Both the position numbers and the translations under genes were made by a program. 64,000 nucleotides of DNA from Arthrobacter sp. V1I7 (GTDB lineage Bacteria > Actinomycetota > Actinomycetes > Actinomycetales > Micrococcaceae), in NCBI RefSeq assembly GCF_030817015.1, contig NZ_JAUSYS010000001.1, positions 4,464,001 through 4,528,000 of the forward strand. The letters are read 5' to 3'. Positions 17,144-26,703 of the stretch are shown here, piece by piece. The notes under the pieces are model-generated. The model was not told the DNA's origin. It ran no database searches and saw nothing but the letters and a program-made list of their open reading frames with translations. Position 1 is the first letter of the stretch. Each line of letters begins with the position of its first letter.

Positions 17144-18118
17144 ATGACCGCAGTCACCCCAGCCCCACGGGCCACCGCCTCCCGAAAGCTCCAGTACAAA
17201 ACAGGAATACCGCGGCGAACCGCACGGGAGACCTCGCGCGGCTACTGGATCTACCTCCTGCCCGGCGCCGTCGGCTTCATCGCCATTGTGGCCATCCCGT
17301 TCGGCATGAACCTCTACTACAGCCTCACCAGCTGGCGCGGCGTGGGCACCCCCAAGTTCGTCGGCCTGGACAACTACGTACGGCTGGTGGCTGACCCCGC
17401 GTTCTGGGCATCCTTCCTGCACAGCGGCGCCTTCATCATTGCCATGGCCGTCATTCCCACCGCACTTGGCGTCTTCGTGGCCGCTATCCTCTTCGACTAC
17501 ATCGCCCCCAAGTTCGGCACCCGCGCCGCCAGCATCCTCCGCGCCACTTTCTATCTCCCGCAGATCCTCCCTATCGCCGTGGCCGGCGTCCTGTGGAAGT
17601 GGCTGTACCAGCCGCAGTACGGAATCATCAACACAGTCCTGGACGGCCTGGGACTTGGCTGGCTCCAGCAGAACTGGCTCGGCGACTCCGACACCGCCAT
17701 GCTCGCCGTCATGAACGTCCTGATCTGGCTGCAGATCGGCTACACCGTGGTCGTATTCATGGCAGGGCTGTCCCGTGTTGACCCTGCCCTCTACGAGGCC
17801 GCGGAGATTGACGGCGCAGGCTGGTTCCAGCGCTTCTGGAGCATCACCATCCCGCAGCTGCGCCCGGAGATCGCCGTCGTGCTGATCACCACCTCCGTGG
17901 CAGCGCTAAAGGTCTTCGCCCCGATCTACGTCCTCACCAAGGGCGGACCGGGAACCAGCACCATCGTCCCCGCCTACTTCTCGTACTCAAACTTCTTCAC
18001 CACCACCCAGGTGGGCTACGGCGCCGCCGTCGCCTCACTCCTGGCGCTGCTCGTCACCATCATTGCGATCGTGCTGCTGCGCTACCAGACCCGCAACGCA
18101 GAGGGATTCGAAAAGTGA
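17144..18118 (+). CDS. Sugar ABC transporter permease 1 (MalF/UgpA type)
   Basis: A 324-residue inner-membrane permease with six predicted membrane segments, beginning YWIYLLPGAVGFIAIVAIPF and ending LLALLVTIIAIVLL. The EAA loop that contacts the ATPase reads EAAEIDGAGWFQRFWSITIPQLRP (about residues 218-241). ATG 17144 has AAAGGA upstream and starts about 75 bp after the true end of the binding-protein gene. The next permease overlaps by 4 bp. No ATPase gene is present in the locus; a shared MsmK-type ATPase encoded elsewhere would be needed, as in many actinobacterial sugar importers. Confidence 0.93.
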   Translation: MTAVTPAPRATASRKLQYKTGIPRRTARETSRGYWIYLLPGAVGFIAIVAIPFGMNLYYSLTSWRGVGTPKFVGLDNYVRLVADPAFWASFLHSGAFIIAMAVIPTALGVFVAAILFDYIAPKFGTRAASILRATFYLPQILPIAVAGVLWKWLYQPQYGIINTVLDGLGLGWLQQNWLGDSDTAMLAVMNVLIWLQIGYTVVVFMAGLSRVDPALYEAAEIDGAGWFQRFWSITIPQLRPEIAVVLITTSVAALKVFAPIYVLTKGGPGTSTIVPAYFSYSNFFTTTQVGYGAAVASLLALLVTIIAIVLLRYQTRNAEGFEK

Positions 18119-19026
18119 CCACCACCCTAGCCTCCCCTGACACCGCCCCAGCAGCACCCGAACGCCGGCAGAAGCCCGCCCGCACCAACAGGAGCGCCAG
18201 GTCCCGGCGCGGCATCAGCGGCTGGACTATCCTGATCCTCCTGGCCGCGGCCGCTGTCCTGATGGTCTTCCCGTTCTGGCTGGCCCTGATCAACGCGTTC
18301 AAACCATCTGCGGAGTACATCGCCGACGGGCCCATCGGAATCCCCACCGAACTCGACTTCACCGCGATCATTGACTTCTGGATCGGCGTCAACTTCAACC
18401 AGAAACTGCTCAACAGCGTCATCCTCTCCGGCAGCGTTGCCTTGATCGCCGCCACGCTGAGCCTGCTGAGCGCCTTCGCCATTGGCATCGGCCGGATCAA
18501 GGGCAGGGTCTGGATCCTCGCCGTCTTCATGCTGGCTTTCACCATCCCGCAGGAAGCGCTGGTCTACCCGCTCTTCGTCCTCTCCCGGGAACTGAACCTC
18601 TATGACTCCCTGGTCGGCGTGACCATCATCCTGGCCGTCCTGCAGAGCGCGTTCGGCACCTACATGCTCGCCTCCGTGCTGGGATCCTTCCCCGTGGAAG
18701 TCCTCGAAGCCGCGCGCCTTGACGGTGCCAGCCGCTTCCAGATCCTCCGGCTCATCGTGCTGCCCCTCACCCGCTCAACCCTGGCCGTACTGGTGACCTT
18801 CTTCTTCATCTGGACCTGGAACGACTTCTTCCTCCCCCTGGTCCTGCTGCCATCGGCCGCCAACCAGACCGTGTCCGTGTCCCTCGGAGCGCTCAGCGGC
18901 CAGTACACCAGCGACCCCACCGCCCTTGCAGCGGCATCCATGGCGGGTATCCTTCCCGCCCTGATCTTCTTCCTACTCTTCCAGCGCACCCTCATGCGCG
19001 GCGTTAACATCGGAGCCATCAAGTGA
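18115..19026 (+). CDS. Sugar ABC transporter permease 2 (MalG/UgpE type)
   Basis: A 303-residue permease with six predicted membrane segments; the first is WTILILLAAAAVLMVFPFWL. The EAA motif is EAARLDGASRFQILRLIVLPL (about residues 200-220). Its GTG start overlaps the TGA of permease 1 (GTGA), and its own stop overlaps the GTG of the GH13 gene, so the three are translated as one unit. It pairs with permease 1 to form the membrane channel for the imported oligosaccharide. Confidence 0.93.
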   Translation: MTTTLASPDTAPAAPERRQKPARTNRSARSRRGISGWTILILLAAAAVLMVFPFWLALINAFKPSAEYIADGPIGIPTELDFTAIIDFWIGVNFNQKLLNSVILSGSVALIAATLSLLSAFAIGIGRIKGRVWILAVFMLAFTIPQEALVYPLFVLSRELNLYDSLVGVTIILAVLQSAFGTYMLASVLGSFPVEVLEAARLDGASRFQILRLIVLPLTRSTLAVLVTFFFIWTWNDFFLPLVLLPSAANQTVSVSLGALSGQYTSDPTALAAASMAGILPALIFFLLFQRTLMRGVNIGAIK

Positions 19027-20762
19027 CCACCCTCCAGCCCGCACTACAGCACCCCAGCCTCCGCCCCACCGACGAATGGTGGAAGGCCGCCGTCGTCTAC
19101 CAGGTCTATCCGCGCAGCTTCGCCGATTCCAACGGCGACGGCGTCGGTGACATCCGCGGCATCATCAATCACTTGGACCACCTCGAGGACCTGGGTGTCG
19201 ACGTCCTCTGGCTCTCCCCCGTGTACGCGTCGCCCCAGGACGACAACGGCTACGACATCAGCGACTACTACGCCGTGGATCCCATGTTCGGGACCCTGCA
19301 CGACCTCGACGAACTCATCGCGTCCCTGCATGCCCGCGGCATGAAGCTGGTCATGGACCTGGTGGTCAATCACACGTCCGACGAGCACGCCTGGTTCCAG
19401 GAATCCCGCGCCGACCGAAGCAGCACCAAACGCGACTGGTATATCTGGCGCGACCCCCGCGACGGTGCAGAACCCAACAACTGGGGCTCCTTCTTCTCCG
19501 GCCCGGCATGGGAACTGGACCAAGACAGTGGGCAGTACTTCCTCCACCTCTTCTCCCGGAAGCAGCCGGACCTCAACTGGGACAACCCGGAAGTCCGCGC
19601 CGCCATCTACCAAATGATGAATTGGTGGCTGGACCGCGGCATCGACGGCTTCCGGATGGACGTCATCAGCTTTATCTCCAAGCATCCTGCCCTGCCGGAC
19701 GGGCTGATTGACGACGGCGGCACCTGGGGCAACGGGATGCCGTTCTACGGGTCCGGGCCACGGGTCCACGAATACCTCCAGGAGATGCACCGTGAGGTTT
19801 TCGCCCACCGGGACGCCGACCTGATGACCGTGGGCGAGATGGTGGACGCCACCCCGGAGCTAGCCAGGCTTTACACGGACCAGGCACGGCAGGAACTGGA
19901 CATGGTGTTCCACTTCGAACACGTAGGACTGGACCACGGGCCCGGCGGGAAGTTCACCCGCAAGCCCCTCGACCTGGTAGCCGTGAAGCACTCATTCGCC
20001 CGGTGGCAGGAAGCGCTGGCAGACGGCGGCTGGAACAGCTTGTACTGGAACAACCACGACCAGCCCCGCGCCGTCTCCCGCTTCGGCAACGACACTGACT
20101 ACTGGTACCAGTCCGCAACCGCCCTGGCCACCGTGCTGCACCTGATGCGCGGCACACCCTACATTTACCAGGGCGAAGAGTTGGGCATGACCAACATGCC
20201 CTTTTCCAGCATCGACGACTTCCGCGACCTGGAGAGCTTGAACTACTACCGGGAAGCAGGCGCGGGCAGCGACGGCAGCCGGGCAGCGGAAATTCTGGCT
20301 GGCATCGCGATAGGCGGACGCGACAACGCCCGCACTCCCGTGCAATGGGACAACAGGCAGCACGCAGGGTTCACAACGGGCAAGCCCTGGATTCCCGTCA
20401 ACCCCAACCACACGTGGCTCAACGCGGCTGCCCAGCGGACTGACCCGGGTTCCGTGCTCGCCTGGTATCGCCGACTGATCCGCCTCCGGCACGAAGAACC
20501 CGTCATCATCGAGGGCCACTTCAGCCTCCTCTACCCCGAGGACCCCCAGCTCTTCGCATACACGCGCGCCAATGCCTCCACGAGCCTGCTGGTCCTGGCA
20601 AACTGCTCGACGCAACCAATGGCACTGAACCTGGAACTCACCAGGAATCTTGCCACGGACTGGGCCACGGCCGAGATCCTCCTCCACAACCAGCCCGGCC
20701 ACCGCTGGGCACACCAGGAACTGCAGCCGTGGGAGGTGGTCGTCCTTCGCCGCGTTATCTGA
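19023..20762 (+). CDS. Cytoplasmic GH13 oligo-1,6-glucosidase / alpha-glucosidase
   Basis: A 579-residue enzyme without signal peptide. GH13 regions are clear: DLVVNHTSD (about 113), GFRMDVIS with the Asp nucleophile (about 213), TVGEM with the acid Glu (about 270) and NNHDQPR (about 344). QVYPRSF near the N-terminus and PYIYQGEELGMTN are typical of the oligo-1,6-glucosidase subfamily. The Val after the nucleophile (MDV) is the residue associated with alpha-1,6 rather than alpha-1,4 preference in isomaltases. It therefore probably splits imported isomalto-oligosaccharides to glucose. The GTG start overlaps the permease stop (GTGA), tying it to the transporter operon. Confidence 0.9.
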   Translation: MTTLQPALQHPSLRPTDEWWKAAVVYQVYPRSFADSNGDGVGDIRGIINHLDHLEDLGVDVLWLSPVYASPQDDNGYDISDYYAVDPMFGTLHDLDELIASLHARGMKLVMDLVVNHTSDEHAWFQESRADRSSTKRDWYIWRDPRDGAEPNNWGSFFSGPAWELDQDSGQYFLHLFSRKQPDLNWDNPEVRAAIYQMMNWWLDRGIDGFRMDVISFISKHPALPDGLIDDGGTWGNGMPFYGSGPRVHEYLQEMHREVFAHRDADLMTVGEMVDATPELARLYTDQARQELDMVFHFEHVGLDHGPGGKFTRKPLDLVAVKHSFARWQEALADGGWNSLYWNNHDQPRAVSRFGNDTDYWYQSATALATVLHLMRGTPYIYQGEELGMTNMPFSSIDDFRDLESLNYYREAGAGSDGSRAAEILAGIAIGGRDNARTPVQWDNRQHAGFTTGKPWIPVNPNHTWLNAAAQRTDPGSVLAWYRRLIRLRHEEPVIIEGHFSLLYPEDPQLFAYTRANASTSLLVLANCSTQPMALNLELTRNLATDWATAEILLHNQPGHRWAHQELQPWEVVVLRRVI

Positions 20763-20801
20763 GGCTCCCAACCTTCCGATCCATCCACGAGAGGAACCAC
20801 C

Positions 20802-22724
20802 ATGCCCGGAACAGGGCTAGGCCAACTGGCCAAACGCATATCCGCGGCAGCCGCCGTCATAGTTTTCAGCAGCGGTGCGGCGTTGCCGGCGCAGGCAGCT
20901 GCAGTATCTACCGCACCCTCTCAATCGGTGCCCGCCGCAGCCGCGAAAGACACCCCCATCACTACCGCCGACAACGGCAATCTGCACACCTGGTGGCATG
21001 ACAACGGAGTCTTCAACACAGAAAGCCCTATCAGGAACGACGAGGTCCGTCGTTCCTCCTTCTACGACGTTCAGGTGGCCTCGGCCAACCAACCGGAGAA
21101 GGCCTACGACGCGTTCACCTACATGAGCATTCCCCGCAGCGGAAAGGACAAGATCGGCTACACCAAGGAAGACGGCGCCGAGTTCTCCTCCCAAGCCGAC
21201 CTGACCATGAGCTGGTCCAGCTTCGAATACGCCAAAGACGTCTGGGTGGATGTCAATCTCAAGACGGGCCAGACCATCACGTCGGCGGACCAGGTCCAGA
21301 TCCGCCCCAGCAGCTACAACTTCGAAAAGAAGCTCGTGGACGCGGACACCGTGAAGATCAAGGTGCCCTACTCCGATGCCGGCTACCGGTTCTCGGTGGA
21401 ATTCGAGCCGCAGCTGTACACGGCCTTTAACGACATGTCCGGGGACAGCGGCAAGCTGACCACCGAGGCCGAGGGCAACCGCGCCATCCACACCGAGCCC
21501 CGGAATTCGATGATGATCTTTGCGGAGCCGAAACTCCGCGGCGAGCAGAAGGAGCGGCTGATTCCCACGGAGGAGTCGGGCAGCATCCACTACCCTGCGG
21601 AAGGCGAGGTGACGGACCTCAACTCTGTTACCCAGGAAATTATCTACTTCAAGCCCGGCACCTACAGCATGGGTTCGGACTACCACGCGGTCCTGCCGCC
21701 CAACGTAAAGTGGGTCTATCTGGCGCCGGGAGCGTACGTAAAGGGAGCCTTCCGGTTCCTCCACGACAACCAGAGCCAGTACAAGGTCACCGGCTACGGG
21801 GTCCTCTCCGGCGAGCAGTACGTGTACGAGGCGGACACCAACGACGACTACAACCACCTCAGCGGAGCATCCAACTGCCACGCGTCTTGCGTTAAGATGC
21901 TGCAATTCGCCTCGGCCGACGCCGAACAGAAACTGGACCTCCAGGGCGTCACGATCAACGAACCTCCCTACCACTCCTTCGTCGTCTACGGCAACGAGCA
22001 GACCTTCCGCATGAACGTGGAGAACTACAAGCAGGTGGGCAGCTGGTACTGGCAGACAGACGGCATCGAGCTGTACAAAGGCAGCACCATGAAGAACACC
22101 TTCTTCAACGCGAACGACGACGTGCTGAAGATGTACCACAGCGACGTCACCATCGATAACACCGTGATTTGGAAGAACGAGAACGGACCCGTGATCCAGT
22201 GGGGCTGGACTCCCCGGAATATCGACAACGTCAACGTCACCAACACCACAGTCATTCACAACCGGATGTACTGGAAGGACGTCAAATACAACACCTGCAT
22301 CCTCAATTCCTCCTCACACTGGGAGGACATGGGCTCCACCACCAAGGCGGACCCCAACACCACAGTGAAGAACATGCGGTTCGAAAACATCACGGTTGAA
22401 GGCATGACCAACTGCGCCATCCGCGTCTACGCCCTGTCCGACACGGAGAACATCCACGTGAAGAACCTCAACATCGGCGGCTGGAACGGGCTCGACTGGA
22501 CCTCCCAGGTCAACCAGCTCAAGCGCTACACCAACCCGGCCGGCGAGAAGGTCATCATCGGCAACGAGATTCCTGAGGGTCAGGGGCTCGCGCTTGAGAA
22601 CTACTCGGTGGGCGGTGAAGTGATCGAGAAAGCGGGCGGCAACTGGGCTGACTACCAGCTGGGCCGGCTCGGTTTCGACGGCGACAACTGGGACAGCTGG
22701 AACGCCTTCAAGTCAACGCCGTGA
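20802..22724 (+). CDS. Secreted GH49 dextranase (second copy)
   Basis: A 640-residue paralogue of the GH49 enzyme at 12497. The signal peptide runs through IVFSSGAALPAQAAA. The catalytic beta-helix carries WYWQTDGIELY (about residues 415-425) and ANDDVLKMY (about 438-446). Most differences from copy one are in the signal peptide, the first 40 mature residues and the C-terminus. ATG 20802 has GAGAGGAA 6 bp upstream. It lies 39 bp after the GH13 gene and probably is the last gene of the transporter operon, so one dextranase is coupled to uptake and the other follows the glucodextranase gene. Confidence 0.92.
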   Translation: MPGTGLGQLAKRISAAAAVIVFSSGAALPAQAAAVSTAPSQSVPAAAAKDTPITTADNGNLHTWWHDNGVFNTESPIRNDEVRRSSFYDVQVASANQPEKAYDAFTYMSIPRSGKDKIGYTKEDGAEFSSQADLTMSWSSFEYAKDVWVDVNLKTGQTITSADQVQIRPSSYNFEKKLVDADTVKIKVPYSDAGYRFSVEFEPQLYTAFNDMSGDSGKLTTEAEGNRAIHTEPRNSMMIFAEPKLRGEQKERLIPTEESGSIHYPAEGEVTDLNSVTQEIIYFKPGTYSMGSDYHAVLPPNVKWVYLAPGAYVKGAFRFLHDNQSQYKVTGYGVLSGEQYVYEADTNDDYNHLSGASNCHASCVKMLQFASADAEQKLDLQGVTINEPPYHSFVVYGNEQTFRMNVENYKQVGSWYWQTDGIELYKGSTMKNTFFNANDDVLKMYHSDVTIDNTVIWKNENGPVIQWGWTPRNIDNVNVTNTTVIHNRMYWKDVKYNTCILNSSSHWEDMGSTTKADPNTTVKNMRFENITVEGMTNCAIRVYALSDTENIHVKNLNIGGWNGLDWTSQVNQLKRYTNPAGEKVIIGNEIPEGQGLALENYSVGGEVIEKAGGNWADYQLGRLGFDGDNWDSWNAFKSTP

Positions 22725-22755
22725 GCAGCGGCTGAGCAAGCATAGATCCTGCCAC

Positions 22756-22790
22756 AAGTGGGCAGCAGGCCAACAAGCTGCAGCCCACTT
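22756..22790 (+). terminator. Hairpin after the dextran operon
   Basis: AAGTGGGC (22756-22763) and GCCCACTT (22783-22790) pair perfectly, extended by inner GCAG/CTGC. It lies 32 bp after the dextranase stop. There is no T-tract after it, so efficiency is uncertain. Confidence 0.5.
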
Positions 22791-23180
22791 CTGCCATCAA
22801 TGACGTGCATTCGAGTCACTACACCCCGGTTAGCCAACCCCGATTCTGTCGGCGAGGCTATCCCAGATCGCGGATGAGCTCTCCGCAGGATACGAAGGCC
22901 CAGACCCTGCCGCGACTGTAGGCGCGCCCTGCCCGGTGCGTCAGACGGGGACCTCTAAGTCAGCAGCGAGCCGCGCCCTTCTCAACTCTGCCGTCCCGTC
23001 GCCGCCGACTTCGCTATAGTCCTTGTGGCACTCACCATGACCGCTCTGAACAGCCACGCCTGCGACTGACCATGTCCTGAAAAGGCGGAAGGGTCCGCCT
23101 AGGAGCGGGCCCTTCCGTCCAGGTCCGATGGGTTCCCGCCCATCCTCCCCAGCTATGTATTCACCACCTAAGGAGGGCTC
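22791..23180. other. Intergenic stretch with a minus-strand terminator-like hairpin (23087-23116)
   Basis: No gene is supported here. GGAAGGGTCCGC (23087-23098) and GCGGGCCCTTCC (23105-23116) form a strong stem with a 6-nt loop. On the minus strand it is followed by GCCTTTTC, the arrangement of a terminator for leftward transcription, though no leftward gene now precedes it. The right end (about 23168-23177) holds the AAGGAGGG ribosome-binding site of the next gene. Confidence 0.5.
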
Positions 23181-23459
23181 ATGTCTCACAATGTTCACCG
23201 GCCACGCACCAACGACAGCCCCATCACAGTCAAAGACCTGCTCCCTGGCCACCCAACGCTCCCGCTGTCCCTTGAGGTCACGACGGGCGACGACCCGCTA
23301 AGCCGGGACAGCAACCTCAGCGAAGCGGTCGACCGGGTGATACCTGCCGCGTTGAGGTGCAGGCACGGCATACTCGTCACTCAACGCGACCGCGGCAGGT
23401 ACACCGTGCAGGTCGATCCCGGCGTGCCCTGCGGCACCATCCACGAAAAGCGCTGCTGA
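23181..23459 (+). CDS. Small hypothetical protein
   Basis: A 92-residue soluble protein of unknown function with a strong ribosome-binding site (AAGGAGGG) before ATG 23181. The second half, with RHGILVTQRDRGRYTVQVDP, has an amphipathic strand pattern of a compact alpha/beta domain; Cys occurs at three places without a metal motif. It stands between a terminator-like hairpin and a polyphosphate-glucokinase remnant. I do not recognise a named family. Confidence 0.6.
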   Translation: MSHNVHRPRTNDSPITVKDLLPGHPTLPLSLEVTTGDDPLSRDSNLSEAVDRVIPAALRCRHGILVTQRDRGRYTVQVDPGVPCGTIHEKRC

Positions 23460-23547
23460 AACAAACACTTCGGCACACCGCTGCCCACCAAGGGCCGCCT
23501 GCGGCCGCCCCCTTCCCTGCCCGCTCCTGCCTCGAACGGAACCCCAA

Positions 23548-23938
23548 TTGGACGAGAAGCTGCACAAGAACCTCCCGCTGATCGGCATCGACATCGGTGG
23601 CACGGGAATTAAGGGCGGCATCGTCGACCTGAAAAACGGCACGCTTCTGTGTGCACCATTCCGCGTACCCACCCCGCAGCCAGCCACCCCTGAGTCCGTT
23701 GCCGAAGCCGTGGCGCTGGTGGTCGCCGAGCTCTCGGCCAGGCCGGAAGCCCCTGCTGCCGGATCCCCCGTGGGCGTCACCTTCCCCGGGATCATCCAGC
23801 ACGGCGTGGTCCACTCCGCCGCGAACGTTGACAAGAGCTGGCTCAACACGGACATCGGCGCCCTTCTGACGGCGCGCCTCGGCCGGCCCGTTGAGGTCAT
23901 CAACGACGCCGACGCCGCCGGGCTTGCGGAAGCCGCTG
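23548..23938 (+). pseudogene. ppgK: Polyphosphate glucokinase, N-terminal fragment
   Basis: The first 130 residues are those of a ROK-fold polyphosphate/ATP glucokinase, which would phosphorylate glucose released by the dextran enzymes: GIDIGGTGIKGGIVDLKNG (about residues 12-30), GVTFPGII, SWLNTDIGALL and VINDADAAGLAEA. The sequence then switches without a stop into a short-chain dehydrogenase at about 23938. The rest of the kinase, including the catalytic loop and zinc motif, is missing, so it cannot work as a kinase. The start is TTG 23548. Confidence 0.85.
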
Positions 23939-24456
23939 CAGCGCAGACCATCGAGGCCGACGGTGGACTGGACGTGCTCGTTAACAACGCCGGCATCGAA
24001 GGACGGGCGCGAAACGGAGGTGTTGCCGGTGCCGCAGAGGTGACCGCAGACATGATGCGGACCCTGTTCGAGACGAACGTCTTCGGCGTTGTGCGCGTCA
24101 TCCACGCATTCCGGCCGCTGCTGCAGCGCTCCACTGCCCCGGTCGTGGTCAACCTCAGCAGCGGCCTGCCTCCATTACCCGGGTCACCGCGCCGGGCACG
24201 CCGACATATGCTTACCCAGGGGTCGCCTATCCGGCGTCGAAGACCGCGGTCAACATGATCACCGTGCAATATGCCAAGGCGTTCCCGGGCATGCGGATCA
24301 ACGCGGTCGAGCCCGAATACACCGCTACGGACCTGAACGGGAACACAGGCACCCAGACCGTTGAGCAGGTGCGGAGATCATCGTCCGCATGGCGCAGGTA
24401 GGCCACGACGCCCGACCGGAGGCTACTTCGACGTCGACGGACCCCTCCCCTGGTAA
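23939..24456 (+). pseudogene. Short-chain dehydrogenase/reductase, C-terminal part with three frameshifts
   Basis: SDR sequence starts in the middle of the protein: LDVLVNNAGIEG, then FETNVFGVVRVIHAF, VVNLSSGL, YPASKTAVNMITVQYAK (catalytic Tyr and Lys), and TGGYFDVDGPLPW before TAA 24454. The nucleotide-binding GxxxGxG half is missing. Single-base losses near 24167, 24368 and 24410 change the frame three times. The first part is in frame with the ppgK fragment. The bases at the joint include CTGCAG (23936-23941) and a repeated GCxGC pattern. Confidence 0.85.
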
Positions 24457-25029
24457 GAGAAGGACACCCGGTGCAAAGGAGCAGCTCGATTTACCAGCAG
24501 GTCGCCGCATGGGGAACCTTGGGTTCTTGCGGTGAATGAAATCTCATCCCGACTGAAGCGGGTGCAGTTTCTAAGAATCCGTGCAGCGCTCATCCAGACG
24601 GATCCGCCATCAATGTGATACTTGGGCGTCCAGGGCAAACTTTGATGCGTGGTACCAACCACCCAGGGGCGAGCTGAACTCCCCTGGGAGGCTGGATACC
24701 AACGTCGGATGTTGCGACCGCTGCGCTTCGCCGCCATAGCCGACTTTTTCGGGCTTGTGTTGCGCCCGGCCCGCCGATCATCCACACTGACTACAGATCT
24801 GCAGGAGAGTGCTTCCGCCGATCCAGCCCGCCGGACACCGGCCAGGCACCGCCCCATCAGAGACTGTCGGGCAACCCCTCTCGAACCACCGCTTCCTGCC
24901 TCCCCGGGTGCGCCCGGACCGGAAACCCGTGCCCACTGAGAGCCCCGGCCATCCCGCCGAGAAAGAGACCAACATGATCAAATGCCACTCGGACGTCGTC
25001 CTGGAAATCATTGCCCACGAGATCCGTTC
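24457..25029. other. Degenerate stretch before the ISL3 remnant
   Basis: No family match on either strand. Overlapping open frames here are Pro-, Arg- or Ser-rich and lack ribosome-binding sites. The missing N-terminal half of the ISL3 transposase should have been here, so the stretch is probably rearranged DNA. Confidence 0.5.
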
Positions 25030-25635
25030 CGCGGCTACGCCAACGCGATCCGCGACGAGCTGCCCGAAGCCATCACCGTCCTGGATCCATTCCATGTCGT
25101 GAAACTGGGATCGGCCATGGTCGATGAGGTCCGCCGCCGGGTCCAGCAGGACACGCTGGGGCACCGGGGCCGCAAGGGCGATCCGCTCTACGGGATCCGC
25201 CGGACCCTGCAGATCGGCGCGGAACATCTGACCGAGAAACAGGCTTCCCGGCTCGATGCGAAGCTCACTGCCGGAGACCCGGGCCAGGAGGTCACGCTGG
25301 CCTGGCATTGCTACCAGAAGCTCCGCAACATCTACCACGGCCGCCCGGAGCGCGGTAGGGAACTTGTGGCCGAGGTGATCACATCGTTCCCGACCTGCCC
25401 GATCCCGGAAGTCGCCCGCCTCGGCCGGACACTCAAACAATGGAAGACGGCGATCCTGGCCTACTTCGACACCAACGGCGCCTCGAACGGGCCCACCGAA
25501 GCGATCAACGGCGTCATCGAAACCACCCGAAGGATCGCCCGCGGCTTCCGCAACTTCACCAACTACCGGCTCAGATGCCTACTTGCCGCCGGTGGACACC
25601 GCCCTTACCGGATCCAAAAGACCAACCATGCCTAA
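25030..25635 (+). pseudogene. ISL3-family transposase, C-terminal fragment
   Basis: Two hundred residues of a DDE transposase of the ISL3 family: YANAIRDELPEAITVLDPFHVVKL holds the middle Asp region, then VDEVRRRVQQ-x-x-x-GHRG, and the end SNGPTEAINGVIETTRRIARGFRNFTNYRLR with the catalytic Glu. Full-length members have about 400-430 residues, so the N-terminal zinc finger, HTH and first catalytic Asp are absent. No inverted repeats were found on either side. Confidence 0.85.
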
Positions 25636-25973
25636 ATGCGAAGGGCCCCTTATCCTGTCTTTGCCGATGAGGTGGGCCGACGATTTCAGCCAGAGAACTT
25701 TCCAGATCACCTCGAACAGGAGAATCGACTGTTTTCCGATGGGCTATCTGACGTCTAGGAATGCCGCCAGCCAAATCGCTATCAGAATGCAGACGGCTCC
25801 CCCTCGTCACTGGCGTGAAGCCGCGTAGAAAAGGACCGGCCACTTGACGGTCCTGAAGCCTACGGCCACCAACAACAGCATGGTTGACGCTTCCGGGTGT
25901 CTCAGCGCGACCGCCACCGTTTCCCGAACTTCGGAGCCGAAGTTTCCGAGGCACAAGTGAACTTAGACCGAAA
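25636..25973. other. Intergenic stretch
   Basis: About 340 bp between the ISL3 remnant and a leftward membrane-protein gene. No gene can be supported. It would contain the 3' untranslated region of the leftward gene. Confidence 0.45.
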
Positions 25974-26600
25974 TCAGGCCTCTTGCCGGGCCGGTGCCGC
26001 GGTCTGGTCGGCGTATTCGTTAGGGATGTTCCGGAGCATCCATATCGCCAGCCAGATGGCGGCCACGGCTAGGCCAACCAAACCCAGCTGAAGCACAGTT
26101 TCCGGAAAGACAGTACGCAAGGAGATGGGCATGGCACTCGCCGTGTAGAGGAAGATCGCGCCCTTCGGCACAACTGAGGTGCGCCAGAGCGCCACCATGA
26201 AGAGCACGGTGCCGAGCAGAAACAGAACTGATACCGCTGTCAGGGCGGTACCGAGCGGGCCCGCACGCAACGCACTTATTACACCAGGATCGACGTAGGG
26301 AAAGACAAGGTTGAGAACAAATTCGACCCCGACGAGCCCAGCCAACGAAGTTACGCTGAGCAGGGCACCTGAGGTGGCCAGCGCCCCGATTTTGCGCGCA
26401 ATCAGCAGGTAAATACCTATCACCAGTCCCATAGCGGCGAGTTGGGCGACCGGTGCGGCCAGCTGGGTGAAGGGCGACGTAGGGATGATTCCAGCCCGTT
26501 TAGCCGCGTTCACCACCAATATGGCTCCTGAGAGTAATCCCGCGAAGGCGAAGATCTTAATCAGTACGGCAGGTAGGAATACCTGAATTTTGGAGGACAT
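25974..26600 (-). CDS. Integral membrane protein, unknown family
   Basis: A 208-residue protein with about six predicted membrane segments: LIKIFAFAGLLSGAILVVNAA, LAAPVAQLAAMGLVIGIYLLIA, LLSVTSLAGLVGVEFVLNLVF, ALTAVSVLFLLGTVLFMVALW, and two further ones. It has no recognised catalytic motif. The size and layout are like those of the 229-residue membrane protein at 27990-28679, suggesting related roles. The two upstream regions share a 17-bp operator-like element, so both may answer to the same regulator, perhaps the MalT/LuxR-type protein encoded nearby. Confidence 0.75.
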   Translation of the reverse strand: MSSKIQVFLPAVLIKIFAFAGLLSGAILVVNAAKRAGIIPTSPFTQLAAPVAQLAAMGLVIGIYLLIARKIGALATSGALLSVTSLAGLVGVEFVLNLVFPYVDPGVISALRAGPLGTALTAVSVLFLLGTVLFMVALWRTSVVPKGAIFLYTASAMPISLRTVFPETVLQLGLVGLAVAAIWLAIWMLRNIPNEYADQTAAPARQEA

Positions 26601-26703
26601 TTGAGGCTCTTGTCTGTTTGGGTAATGCGGGAAATAACGAGTGCTTCAACATTCGTCATGCCGGCGTGGGTGCCAGCGACAATTGAAAGCTACCGGCGTG
26701 GGT

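Noticed and set aside
20817..22259. Minus-strand frame of 480 codons
   Set aside because: Antisense to the second GH49 dextranase; composition dominated by Val, Leu, Arg and Gly as expected of a shadow.
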